From positions 1-43,537 of the forward strand of contig CALLLL010000187.1 of assembly GCA_938082445.1 (NCBI GenBank): a stretch of DNA of 43,537 nucleotides, given 5' to 3'. The position numbers and the translations under genes were made by a program. Source of the stretch: an uncultured bacterium (GTDB lineage: Bacteria > Hydrogenedentota > Hydrogenedentia > Hydrogenedentales > GCA-2746185). Positions 35,075 through 42,574 of this stretch are shown in pieces; position 1 is the first letter of the stretch; every line of letters begins with the position of its first letter. The notes under the pieces are model-generated. The model was not told the origin of the DNA. It ran no database searches and saw nothing but the letters and a program-made list of their open reading frames with translations.

Positions 35075-35518
35075 TTAGACCCGGCAACCCATGGTCAGTA
35101 GTACATTACCCCATAGTGCCTGGTCGGCTGTCTGGACCGTGAGCACATGGTCATTGGAAGCCACCGCATCATAAAAGTCCCATTTATCAATGGGCTCGAG
35201 CTCCAAAGGCAGGCCTTGTTCATCTAAAATTCGACGGTAATCGGCCCAAACCGGCGGATCGCCTTCAGAGGCATAGGGGTCATCGGCTGGAATTCCCATG
35301 GTATTCACAGCATCAATGGGGATGGCGCTACACAACACTTCGAGCACTTGCGACACAGTCAATAAACCAGGGGCCAGATTCAAACTCACGACTTCGGCGT
35401 TAGGTCCCTTTGCTGTGGAGCAAGGATAATTTCCGTCAGCTATTAAAATTTTGGCATGGTGCCCGGCACGCCCAAGAATTTCGTTCAGTTGCGGATGGAT
35501 CAGCGTATGTTTCAGCAT
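35075..35518 (-). CDS. RbsD/FucU family sugar mutarotase
   Basis: A 147-residue protein that converts between sugar anomers (fucose for FucU, ribose pyranose for RbsD). The family residues H20 and D28 stand at their usual positions in the N-terminal LGRAGHHAKILIADGNYP stretch, and the length fits FucU. The start ATG at 35518 directly abuts the TAA stop of the epimerase gene (TAAATG), showing translational coupling. Partner genes on both sides are sugar enzymes. FucU-like is more likely than RbsD given the neighbouring fucose-dehydrogenase-like reductase, but the sugar itself is inferred. Confidence 0.9.
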   Translation of the reverse strand: MLKHTLIHPQLNEILGRAGHHAKILIADGNYPCSTAKGPNAEVVSLNLAPGLLTVSQVLEVLCSAIPIDAVNTMGIPADDPYASEGDPPVWADYRRILDEQGLPLELEPIDKWDFYDAVASNDHVLTVQTADQALWGNVLLTMGCRV

Positions 35519-36352
35519 TTATTTATCCTCCAATCCAAAGTAAATATCGTAACTATATTTGGTTTGCACCGCCGCATCCAAGGGGTTGGGCCATGCAAAG
35601 ACTTCAGCCGACACATACCCCTCGTACTTAATCTCCTTCAAGGTATCTACGATGGGTTGCACATCAAGATGTCCCATTCCAATCGAACGGCGGTTGGTAT
35701 CGGCAAAATGAACATGACCGATTAGATTAGCAGCATCGCGAATTGAATGAGGCATGTCCTTTTCTTCAATGTTCATATGGAACAAATCTGCAAGGATTTT
35801 AATGTTTTTGCTGGACTGATCTTGAATGATTGCGACAGCACTGCTGAGTGTGTTTGACAAATTACTTTCATAACGATTGAGTGGTTCGAAAAGTAATGGA
35901 ATGTTGTATTCCGCCGCGTAGTGCCCCAAACTTTCTAATGACTCGGTTAATAAATCTCGGGTATAGTCTATTTCGTCTGCACTGGGAGCTTTACCTTGCA
36001 TCGAGCCAATAATGGCAGGTGCATTAAAGGCCGCACCGAAATCAATCATGGAGCGTACAAATCCGCAGGCTTCTTCACGGCGGGCTTCATCGTGATCGGA
36101 TAAAGATAAGCCATGGATCACCATGCCTGCCCCCGTGCCTACTGCAGCCATTTCGAGCTCATACTCGTCCAAGGAGGCCTGAACTTCATCACGAGATATA
36201 AAATCGGGGCCTGGCGCAAAAAGTTCCACGGCGTCAAAGCCCAAGCGTTTGGCTTCGGCACAGCTGGTATTAATATCATCCCAAAACACAAAAGGACCGC
36301 CACGGGCCTCATCCACAAGACTGATGGTTACACTGGATTTAATGGTAGACAC
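35519..36352 (-). CDS. TIM-barrel sugar isomerase/epimerase (xylose isomerase-like)
   Basis: A 277-residue protein of the sugar phosphate isomerase/epimerase family, similar to D-tagatose/psicose 3-epimerases. The metal site is complete: E156 in LLFEPLNRYE, D189 in ILADLFHMN, H215 in GHVHFADTN and E250 in VSAEVF. The start is GTG at 36352 with AGGA seven bases upstream. First gene of the epimerase, mutarotase, reductase operon, and divergent from the zinc dehydrogenase gene. The reaction is probably the interconversion of keto sugars at C3 or an equivalent step; the sugar is unknown. Confidence 0.9.
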   Translation of the reverse strand: MSTIKSSVTISLVDEARGGPFVFWDDINTSCAEAKRLGFDAVELFAPGPDFISRDEVQASLDEYELEMAAVGTGAGMVIHGLSLSDHDEARREEACGFVRSMIDFGAAFNAPAIIGSMQGKAPSADEIDYTRDLLTESLESLGHYAAEYNIPLLFEPLNRYESNLSNTLSSAVAIIQDQSSKNIKILADLFHMNIEEKDMPHSIRDAANLIGHVHFADTNRRSIGMGHLDVQPIVDTLKEIKYEGYVSAEVFAWPNPLDAAVQTKYSYDIYFGLEDK

Positions 36353-36439
36353 TCTTATTTCCTTTAAGCATGGATACTTAGGCCGTATGCCAAGTATAAT
36401 ATCGATTAAGTATAGTGTAAAAAAAGAAGGTAATCAATC
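36353..36439. promoter_or_regulatory. Divergent promoter region with three AAGTAT sites
   Basis: This 87-base gap must hold the start signals of both divergent operons. AAGTAT occurs three times: inverted at 36374-36379 and direct at 36392-36397 and 36408-36413. The first two form an inverted repeat. A TATAGT -10 box for the right-hand gene is at 36411-36416, 17 bases after a poor TGCCAA. The arrangement suggests one shared regulator. Confidence 0.35.
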
Positions 36440-37462
36440 ATGCAAGCGCTTAGTATCGACAAACCAGATCACGCCAGCATCATCACCATGGATGCTCCAG
36501 ACTCACTTCCGGCCGATCATGTATTGCTGGGAATTAAAACTGTAGGTATATGCGGCACTGATCTTTCGACCTACCGAGGCGTAAATCCGCTCGTGACCTA
36601 TCCGCGTGTGCCAGGCCATGAAATAGCTGCCGTGATTGAAGAAGTTGGTTCTGAAGTACCAGACACCTTCAAGGTAGGCGATGTAGTAACCGTGTATCCT
36701 TATACGAATTGCGGAGAGTGTGCTTCGTGTAAAAATAATCGTCATCATGCCTGTGAACACAATGCTACACTGGGTGTGCAACGTCCAGGTGCGTTTACAG
36801 AACACATCACACAACCTTGGGGAAAGTTAATTTCGGCTGAGGGGCTTAATTATTCTGAAACAGCATTAATTGAACCGATGGCTGTGGGCTTCCATGCTGT
36901 GGAACGCGGCCGCACAAGCGATCAGGATACCTTCGTGGTCTTGGGCTGTGGTGCGATTGGGCTTGGGTGTATTGCCGGGGCCGCTGTACGTGGAGCACGC
37001 GTGGTCGCCGTGGATTTAGATGACCATAAACTGGCTGTGGCTAAAGCAGCTGGGGCGACAGAACTTATTAACGCAAAAAATGCTTCTCTTGTTGATGAAG
37101 TATTGGCGCTGACAAATGGATTGGGTGCGGATGTCATCATCGAAGCTGTCGGCTCCCCCATCACCTTCGTGGCTGCCATTGATGCGGTGTGCTTTACGGG
37201 ACGTGTAGTCTACATCGGTTATGCTAAAACGCATGTGACTTACGATACTGCACAGTTTGTAAAAAAAGAATTGGACATTATGGGATCGCGCAATGCAACA
37301 CGTCAGAATTTCGAAGAAGTGATGGCAGCGATTCGTTCTGGCAATGTACCCTTAGAACAAATCGTTACTTTAACGGTACCCTTAGCTGATGCTCCGGCCA
37401 CCTTGGACAAATGGGACAAAGATGGCGCGGATATTGTGAAGATTCATGTTGAGATTGCTTAG
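36440..37462 (+). CDS. Zinc-dependent medium-chain dehydrogenase (threonine/sorbitol dehydrogenase type)
   Basis: A 340-residue NAD(P)-dependent alcohol dehydrogenase. Catalytic zinc ligands C38 (GICGTD) and H60-E61 (PGHE) and the structural zinc cysteines C91, C94, C97 and C105 are all present. The Rossmann fold reads VLGCGAIGLGCIAGAAVRGA, with Asp at VDLDD suggesting preference for NAD. Similar enzymes oxidise sugar acids or polyols, e.g. L-galactonate or galactitol. Its AAGAAGG site precedes the ATG. Divergent from the epimerase operon, so likely in the same pathway. Substrate unknown. Confidence 0.92.
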   Translation: MQALSIDKPDHASIITMDAPDSLPADHVLLGIKTVGICGTDLSTYRGVNPLVTYPRVPGHEIAAVIEEVGSEVPDTFKVGDVVTVYPYTNCGECASCKNNRHHACEHNATLGVQRPGAFTEHITQPWGKLISAEGLNYSETALIEPMAVGFHAVERGRTSDQDTFVVLGCGAIGLGCIAGAAVRGARVVAVDLDDHKLAVAKAAGATELINAKNASLVDEVLALTNGLGADVIIEAVGSPITFVAAIDAVCFTGRVVYIGYAKTHVTYDTAQFVKKELDIMGSRNATRQNFEEVMAAIRSGNVPLEQIVTLTVPLADAPATLDKWDKDGADIVKIHVEIA

Positions 37463-37472
37463 ATAATTCAGT

Positions 37473-39353
37473 TTAATTAAGTCCACTTGGGGACTCAACA
37501 CTAGGAGAACTATCCAGAGTTCCAATGTGTACTAGAATGCGTTGTGATGCTGATGCTTTTACTGGAATATCAAAAACAATGCGGCGCACACCGGGATTTG
37601 TGGTATCAAAATCTCGTGGACCTTTTTCAGCGGACTCCACTTTTAGCTGTATTTTTTCAGGAGAAAGAACTGTTAAAGCTACTTGCGATTCTCCCTGTTC
37701 CATAATGGCCCAATTCCCTCCATCACGAATGCTGACCTTCGCTCGGGTAGTCATCCCCCATCGCACCGATGTATCGGCATCCATATTCACTAAATCATCT
37801 TGAATACGCACCCAATCTTCTCGGCGTTGAAATCTGCGCTGTACGGATTCTAACTGACCTTTATACACTTCAGACATATCGATGACCGCATAGGGTTCCC
37901 GACCTTTACTTTCAATTTCCACAATAGGTGCCTTTCCATACACCTTCTGTAACTGTCCATTTACGGAAAGGGTGTTGTGACTGTGGTTATTAAGTCGGAA
38001 TACGGTCCAACGTCCACTGTCCTGTTTACGGTTCCAAAGGTCAATGCCTTTAGATTCTAGGCTGTGATAGCTCTGAGGTCCGAGGTCGATGGCCCAACGC
38101 TCACCGAGCATATCGAGTACAAATGAGCCGACATCCATGTGCCCGTGATTGGTGCTTGGAGAACCGCCTTTGAAAGCGAGAAAAGTATCTTGCGTATCCC
38201 AACCGCTACGGGTAAGCACCACAGGTGAGTCGCCATTGCCTGACCAGAAAGTTTCTTTTGGAGCTTCAACAGACTCTCGGGGTTGTGCCCATGTGAGCAT
38301 AAAAGCAAGCATACGTTTACTGCCGGAATCGGGATTGGGCGTAGTGCTCACTAGGGCTTCGAGCTCAGTCCATTCATGCCATAACAAGCCCGGGTCGTTT
38401 AACTTATTGGCAAACCAATGCATAGAAACTGACACGCCACCGTTTAATCCGTTATCAGCAAAGTTAAAGAACTGTCCAACAGACCCAACTTCATGCATAT
38501 AGAAATAGGGGCTTTTTTTAAATCCCTTCGCATCCAGTAATCCGAAATGACTGTCGAGAACCGATTCGAGAGCAGCAATCATGACAACATTGAAACTGGT
38601 TCCGTATTTCCAATACGTCGGTCCTTCGGGGTAGACGCCATCAGGTTCATACTCGTGCATGGCTGTAGGCAGATTTTTGATCCCACGTGCTATGATAGTG
38701 TGAGCAAGTTCAGGTTCATCTTCGAGCACTGCAAGAGCCCCTAGGGTAAGCCCGCCATGGCACACCTGATTCCAGTTATTTTCTCCGCTAACCCACCAAC
38801 CGCCCTTGAGTGAAGCTTTTAGACCTTTACTGATGATGGCATCTCGGATAATATCACGCGATCTTGGATCCAGCGCATCATAGGTCCAGTCATAACCGAT
38901 AGCAAGAGCTGCAGTCATTTCAGCTACATCCAGAAAGTGACTCGGATTCCAATCCGAAAAATGTGCTACAGCCAACATTTCTTCTTGTGCACGCAGGGCA
39001 TACTTTTTGTCCCCACTCATTCGATACGCCATAGCGAGATAGCTTACGCGTCGTAAACATGTCCGAGAGACACCAAGCAATCGCCTACCTGTTTTTTCAC
39101 GTTTGAGTAAGGGGAGGTCAAAGAAACCATTGGCATTGGCCAGAATGTGCTCATACGTTTTCTTTAGCAGGGGGTCCCCCATTACACGGGCTTCAAGCGC
39201 TGGCCATTCATCTCCTGTGACAAATAAGCGTGGATGCTCTCTAGAGACGTTCTCCATGCGTGCTCTTAAATCAGCCTCGATACCTTGCGCATGTACGATA
39301 CTTATACATAGAAGGCTCAAAAGGATGTTTACCATTGCAAATATCTTCATCAT
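37473..39353 (-). CDS. Heparinase II/III family polysaccharide lyase (exported)
   Basis: A 626-residue exported enzyme. The ATG at 39353 behind GGAG gives a signal peptide ending VHA. An alpha-toroid domain (about 30-370) has HPRLFVTGDEWPALEARV, SGENNWNQVCHGG and DGVYPEGPTYWKYG; the C-terminal Heparinase_II_III sandwich has TNHGHMDVGSFVLDMLGERW followed by IDLGPQSY. Catalytic candidates Asn, His, Tyr and Glu of the family are all in these motifs. It should cleave uronic-acid-containing polysaccharides by beta-elimination or a related one. Its promoter lies in the divergent gap with the Gfo/Idh gene; it converges on the zinc dehydrogenase with 10 bases between stops. Confidence 0.88.
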   Translation of the reverse strand: MMKIFAMVNILLSLLCISIVHAQGIEADLRARMENVSREHPRLFVTGDEWPALEARVMGDPLLKKTYEHILANANGFFDLPLLKREKTGRRLLGVSRTCLRRVSYLAMAYRMSGDKKYALRAQEEMLAVAHFSDWNPSHFLDVAEMTAALAIGYDWTYDALDPRSRDIIRDAIISKGLKASLKGGWWVSGENNWNQVCHGGLTLGALAVLEDEPELAHTIIARGIKNLPTAMHEYEPDGVYPEGPTYWKYGTSFNVVMIAALESVLDSHFGLLDAKGFKKSPYFYMHEVGSVGQFFNFADNGLNGGVSVSMHWFANKLNDPGLLWHEWTELEALVSTTPNPDSGSKRMLAFMLTWAQPRESVEAPKETFWSGNGDSPVVLTRSGWDTQDTFLAFKGGSPSTNHGHMDVGSFVLDMLGERWAIDLGPQSYHSLESKGIDLWNRKQDSGRWTVFRLNNHSHNTLSVNGQLQKVYGKAPIVEIESKGREPYAVIDMSEVYKGQLESVQRRFQRREDWVRIQDDLVNMDADTSVRWGMTTRAKVSIRDGGNWAIMEQGESQVALTVLSPEKIQLKVESAEKGPRDFDTTNPGVRRIVFDIPVKASASQRILVHIGTLDSSPSVESPSGLN

Positions 39354-39391
39354 TCCCCGCTCCAAATAATTCAATATTGGTTAAGTATTTA

Positions 39392-39421
39392 ACTATAGGC
39401 TAGGCACAAGGATGGAATCAA
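39392..39421 (-). promoter_or_regulatory. Promoter of the heparinase II/III-type gene
   Basis: On the minus strand TTGATT (39421-39416), 18-base spacer, TATAGT (39397-39392); start near 39385, about 32 bases before the ATG. Confidence 0.45.
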
Positions 39422-39514
39422 TTACTCCCTAAACTAGTTTGAATCGGGCGTCTTTTTTGATATGCTGGATATTCGTTTGTTGCACATTTTTCCAATCACA
39501 GTGAGGGTCTAGTT

Positions 39515-40543
39515 ATGAGTCAGTTGAAAGTCGGTATTGTAGGTACAGGTTGGGTGTCAGGTGAACACATTGCAGCCTTTCAAAATAACCCACACACCGA
39601 AGTGGTCGCCTTGTGCGGACGCTCTGCAGAGAAGGTGCAAGCCAAAGCCGATAAATGCTCATTGGAGTGTACGCATTACACCGATTACGACGCAATGCTT
39701 GCACATGAAGGTTTGGACGTCATTTCTATTGCTACTCCGCCGAATGTGCACGCTGAGCAAGCTGTAAAAGCGGCACAGGCCGGCAAGCATATCCTGCTCG
39801 AAAAAGCGATGGCCAACACTCTGGAAGACATTCGTGCGATTCGCGATGCCGTTGCTGAAGCAAAAGTAAAATCTGTGGTGAGTTTTGTGCTGCGCTGGAA
39901 CCCTCTATTCGATATCATTAAACAACAACTGGCCGAAGACACATTGGGTCGCGTATATTTTGGCGAAGTGGATTATTTCCACGGCATCGGCCCTTGGTAC
40001 GGCCAGTATTCTTGGAACATTAAGAAAGAAATGGCAGGAAGCTCCTTATTATCGGCAGGGTGCCATGCTCTGGATGCTCTACGGTATTTCATGGGCGGAA
40101 AAGTGGTTGAAGTGACTCAATATGCCACACGCGGGGACGGGCCTGAGTTTGAAGCCTATGAATATGCCCCCACCACTGTCACCCTATTAAAGTTTGAGGA
40201 TGGTCGCATCGGTAAAGTGGCCTCTTGTATCGAGTGCATACAGCCCTATGTTTTCAACATCAACTTAGTTGGAACAGAAGGTACGTTTAAAAATAATAAA
40301 CTTTTTTCACGCAAGAGCTTCCCCGGTCAAACAGACTGGGTAGATATCCCGACTGTCATGCCCGATAGCGGCGATGTAGCGCATCACCCCTTCAAGCATG
40401 AAGTGGATCATTTTGTGGAATGTATACAGAATGATGTTGAATCCCATGTAAACATTGCCGATGCGTATATCACTCATGAAATTGTATTGGCGGCAGATAA
40501 GTCGGGCGAAGAAGGCGGCCCAGTCAGCTTACCATTAGCATAA
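39515..40543 (+). CDS. Gfo/Idh/MocA family oxidoreductase
   Basis: A 342-residue NAD(P)-dependent sugar oxidoreductase. The N-terminal Rossmann fold starts KVGIVGTGWVSGEHIAAF; the family's EKP motif appears as LLEKAMANT (K97). The C-terminal half-barrel holds the substrate-binding GCHALDALRYFMGG (catalytic His/Asp region). No signal peptide, so cytoplasmic. A GAGGG ribosome site precedes the ATG. It lies 27 bases upstream of the DUF1080 gene and is probably co-transcribed. The pairing matches the known 3-keto-glycoside route, in which a Gfo/Idh enzyme oxidises C3 and a DUF1080 enzyme cleaves the bond. That assignment is an inference from gene pairing. Confidence 0.92.
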   Translation: MSQLKVGIVGTGWVSGEHIAAFQNNPHTEVVALCGRSAEKVQAKADKCSLECTHYTDYDAMLAHEGLDVISIATPPNVHAEQAVKAAQAGKHILLEKAMANTLEDIRAIRDAVAEAKVKSVVSFVLRWNPLFDIIKQQLAEDTLGRVYFGEVDYFHGIGPWYGQYSWNIKKEMAGSSLLSAGCHALDALRYFMGGKVVEVTQYATRGDGPEFEAYEYAPTTVTLLKFEDGRIGKVASCIECIQPYVFNINLVGTEGTFKNNKLFSRKSFPGQTDWVDIPTVMPDSGDVAHHPFKHEVDHFVECIQNDVESHVNIADAYITHEIVLAADKSGEEGGPVSLPLA

Positions 40544-40570
40544 AATCTTTTTAAACCAGGAGACTACCCC

Positions 40571-41377
40571 TTGAAAATCCGTACCTTTGCCACATTAATT
40601 GCTATGAGCTGCCTGTTTGCAGGCTGTGCCCATCTAACACCAAAATGCTGTACCAAAGGCGAAACAATCGCTCTGTTTGATGGGTCCGATTTGGATCAGT
40701 GGTACACCTTTATCCGCGATCGTGGACGGGACACAGACCCCAAGGGTGTATTCACTGTGAAGGATGGGCTTTTAGTGATATCGGGCGAGGAATGGGGCTG
40801 TATTACAACTCACGAGGAGTATAAAAACTATCATCTCGTCACAGAGTTTCGTTGGGGACCGGATACACATGCACCTCGCGAAGATAAAACGCGTGATAGC
40901 GGTATTTTACTAAATTCAATAGGGGAAGACGGCGGGTACAGTGGTATTTGGATGCATTCCATTGAGTGTCAAATTATTGAAGGCGGCACGGGTGATTTTA
41001 TTGTAGTCGGAAATGGAACGGACAATTATCGTTTAACGTGTGAAGTGGCGGACGAAAAACAGGGCAGCTCGTGGATTTACAAAGAAGGCGGTACTCCACA
41101 AACCATTAATGGCGGTCGCATCAATTGGTGGGGACGTGACCCAAGTTGGTCCGATACCATCAATTTTCGTGGCGCACAAGACGTGGAGAAACCAGTCGGT
41201 GAATGGAACCGCTTAGAGTGCTTGGTCGTCGATGGTGAAATCACTATCACACTTAATGGTGTAGTAGTGAATAAATCCGTGGATGTATTCCCACGTCATG
41301 GACGCATTCAGGTGCAATCGGAAGGGGCTGAAATCCACTTCCGAAATATCACCCTGCATGAATTGCCTGATGTTTAG
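40571..41377 (+). CDS. DUF1080 (3-keto-disaccharide hydrolase domain) lipoprotein
   Basis: A 268-residue lipoprotein. The start is TTG at 40571, with a good AGGAG site eight bases upstream; the signal peptide ends in LFAGC (Cys at about 17). The DUF1080 jelly-roll domain begins IALFDGSDLDQWY and contains KDGLLVISGEEWGCITT, DSGILLNSIGEDGGYSGIW, SIECQIIEGGTGDF and the ending GRIQVQSEGAEIHFRNITL. Members cleave or lyse 3-keto-glycosides, or bind glycans. As a lipoprotein it faces the periplasm or the cell surface while the preceding oxidoreductase is cytoplasmic, so the order of the two steps is not obvious. Its TAG overlaps the TAA of a small convergent gene (TTAG). Confidence 0.92.
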   Translation: MKIRTFATLIAMSCLFAGCAHLTPKCCTKGETIALFDGSDLDQWYTFIRDRGRDTDPKGVFTVKDGLLVISGEEWGCITTHEEYKNYHLVTEFRWGPDTHAPREDKTRDSGILLNSIGEDGGYSGIWMHSIECQIIEGGTGDFIVVGNGTDNYRLTCEVADEKQGSSWIYKEGGTPQTINGGRINWWGRDPSWSDTINFRGAQDVEKPVGEWNRLECLVVDGEITITLNGVVVNKSVDVFPRHGRIQVQSEGAEIHFRNITLHELPDV

Positions 41378-41523
41378 CCGTTAAACCCAAGCATATTGGC
41401 AATGTTGCTGATGATAGGCAAATTCCACCCCATATAGCTGGAGAAAAAAGCCAAAAATACCAGCAATACAATGATGGCGAAGATACTGGCGATAACGGAG
41501 CGTATTTTAGTTCTTGAAATCAT
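41374..41523 (-). CDS. Small single-pass membrane protein (49 residues)
   Basis: An unlisted short frame: ATG at 41523 to TAA at 41374-41376, 49 codons. It starts MISRTKIRSV with positive charge, has one membrane segment (about 10-28, IASIFAIIVLLVFLAFF) and a short polar tail with the pattern NLPIISNIANMLGFNG. An AAAGG ribosome site lies ten bases upstream. It begins 29 bases after the stop of the DJ-1 gene, so it could be the last gene of that operon. Function unknown. The clean membrane topology and ribosome site favour a real gene, but no homologue was checked. Confidence 0.5.
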   Translation of the reverse strand: MISRTKIRSVIASIFAIIVLLVFLAFFSSYMGWNLPIISNIANMLGFNG

Positions 41524-41552
41524 GGGGTATATACCTTTCTTAAAATAACAAC

Positions 41553-42101
41553 TTAAGTCCGAACAAGACCGGCTTCTATTTCGTTTCGTTTAGTGGCATC
41601 GATCAACACTTCTATCAATGTTAATGCAAAATCCATCGCGGTTCCAGGGCCACGCGAGGTAACCACATTGCCATCCCACTCTACTGCATTTCCAGTGGAG
41701 ACCAATTCAGGGCCAAAGTTGTCCAAAAAGCTAGGGTAGCAGGTTGCACGTTTTCCTTCCAACACTCCAGCACTGGCCAAGACTTTCGGTGCAGCACAGA
41801 TGGCACCGACTGCGTTACCGGCTTCGATGGTCTCCTTTATTAGAGAATGGATGCGTGGATCATTGTTTAAATGATCGGTTCCTGGTAAACCACCCGGCAG
41901 CACAACCATATCATAGACATTTGATTGCGCTTCATCGATAGAAGTATCGGGAACGATTCGAGTACCTTGGCTTCCAGTAATGATTTCACCATCCAAACTG
42001 GCTACGGTCACCTCAATGGATGCACGGCGAAGTACATCAATAATTGTGACTAATTCTAATTCTTCGCTTCCTTGGGCGATGGGCAACAACACGCTGGGCA
42101 T
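41553..42101 (-). CDS. DJ-1/PfpI family protein (YajL/ThiJ type)
   Basis: A 182-residue protein of the DJ-1 family, which act as glyoxalase/deglycase or stress-protective proteins. The nucleophile C102 sits in AICAAPKVLASAG and the partner glutamate E16 in GSEELELV, as in human DJ-1 and YajL. The start is ATG at 42101 with an AAGGAG site; a longer frame to 42284 would run into the divergent ferredoxin gene and is rejected. Cytoplasmic. Biochemical role cannot be fixed further from sequence. Confidence 0.92.
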   Translation of the reverse strand: MPSVLLPIAQGSEELELVTIIDVLRRASIEVTVASLDGEIITGSQGTRIVPDTSIDEAQSNVYDMVVLPGGLPGTDHLNNDPRIHSLIKETIEAGNAVGAICAAPKVLASAGVLEGKRATCYPSFLDNFGPELVSTGNAVEWDGNVVTSRGPGTAMDFALTLIEVLIDATKRNEIEAGLVRT

Positions 42102-42191
42102 GAACAACTCCTTGTTGGTACAATAATGATTAGCCCTAAGTCTAAAAAAAACAGCCTCTGCTGTCAAATCCAGAAAGATTGAGCCCCTATT

Positions 42192-42512
42192 ATGGATACA
42201 AATGCCCTGCCCCACCAAAAAGTCGTATATGTGTGTTGCAATTGCCGTGAGGAAGAAGGTGCCCGAATCTGCTGCGCCAGTCAAGGGGGTATCGAATTAC
42301 ATGCCCAACTAAAAGCAATGGTAAAAGAGCGTGGTTATCGCACCAAAATCCGTGTGAGTAAGTCGGGCTGCATGGATCGATGCGAAGTGGGCGGAAATAT
42401 AATGATATTCCCTGAAAATGTCTGGCTGAGCCATGTAGAGCCAGAAGACTTAGCACCTTTAGTGGACCGTTTAATTACTGAAGTAGATGCTCAAGAACAT
42501 TCTCGTTTATAA
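42192..42512 (+). CDS. Thioredoxin-like [2Fe-2S] ferredoxin
   Basis: A 106-residue protein with the thioredoxin-like 2Fe-2S fold (Shethna-protein/NuoE-like). Cluster ligands are drawn from C15, C16, C18 and C27-C28, with C60 and C64 in KSGCMDRCEVGG; the spacing fits the C-x(10-14)-C ... C-x3-C pattern. The C-terminal NIMIFPENVWLSHVEPEDL is also family-like. Cytoplasmic electron carrier. Start ATG at 42192 has a weak site. Divergent from the DJ-1 gene with 90 bases between starts. Electron partner unknown. Confidence 0.9.
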   Translation: MDTNALPHQKVVYVCCNCREEEGARICCASQGGIELHAQLKAMVKERGYRTKIRVSKSGCMDRCEVGGNIMIFPENVWLSHVEPEDLAPLVDRLITEVDAQEHSRL

Positions 42513-42546
42513 AAAAACTGCTGGCGACTCCTTGAGTCACCAACAG
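42511..42546 (-). terminator. Rho-independent terminator of the TlpA-type gene
   Basis: Read on the minus strand, a 12-bp stem (CTGTTGGTGACT with AGTCGCCAGCAG, two G-T pairs) is followed by seven T. It lies about 28 bases after the gene's stop and touches the end of the ferredoxin gene. Confidence 0.85.
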
Positions 42547-42574
42547 AAAAAAATACCACAATGCATACAGAAAC

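Noticed and set aside
42102..42284. Longer N-terminus of the DJ-1 protein
   Set aside because: It would overlap the divergent ferredoxin gene and lacks the family's start; the ATG at 42101 has a strong ribosome site.
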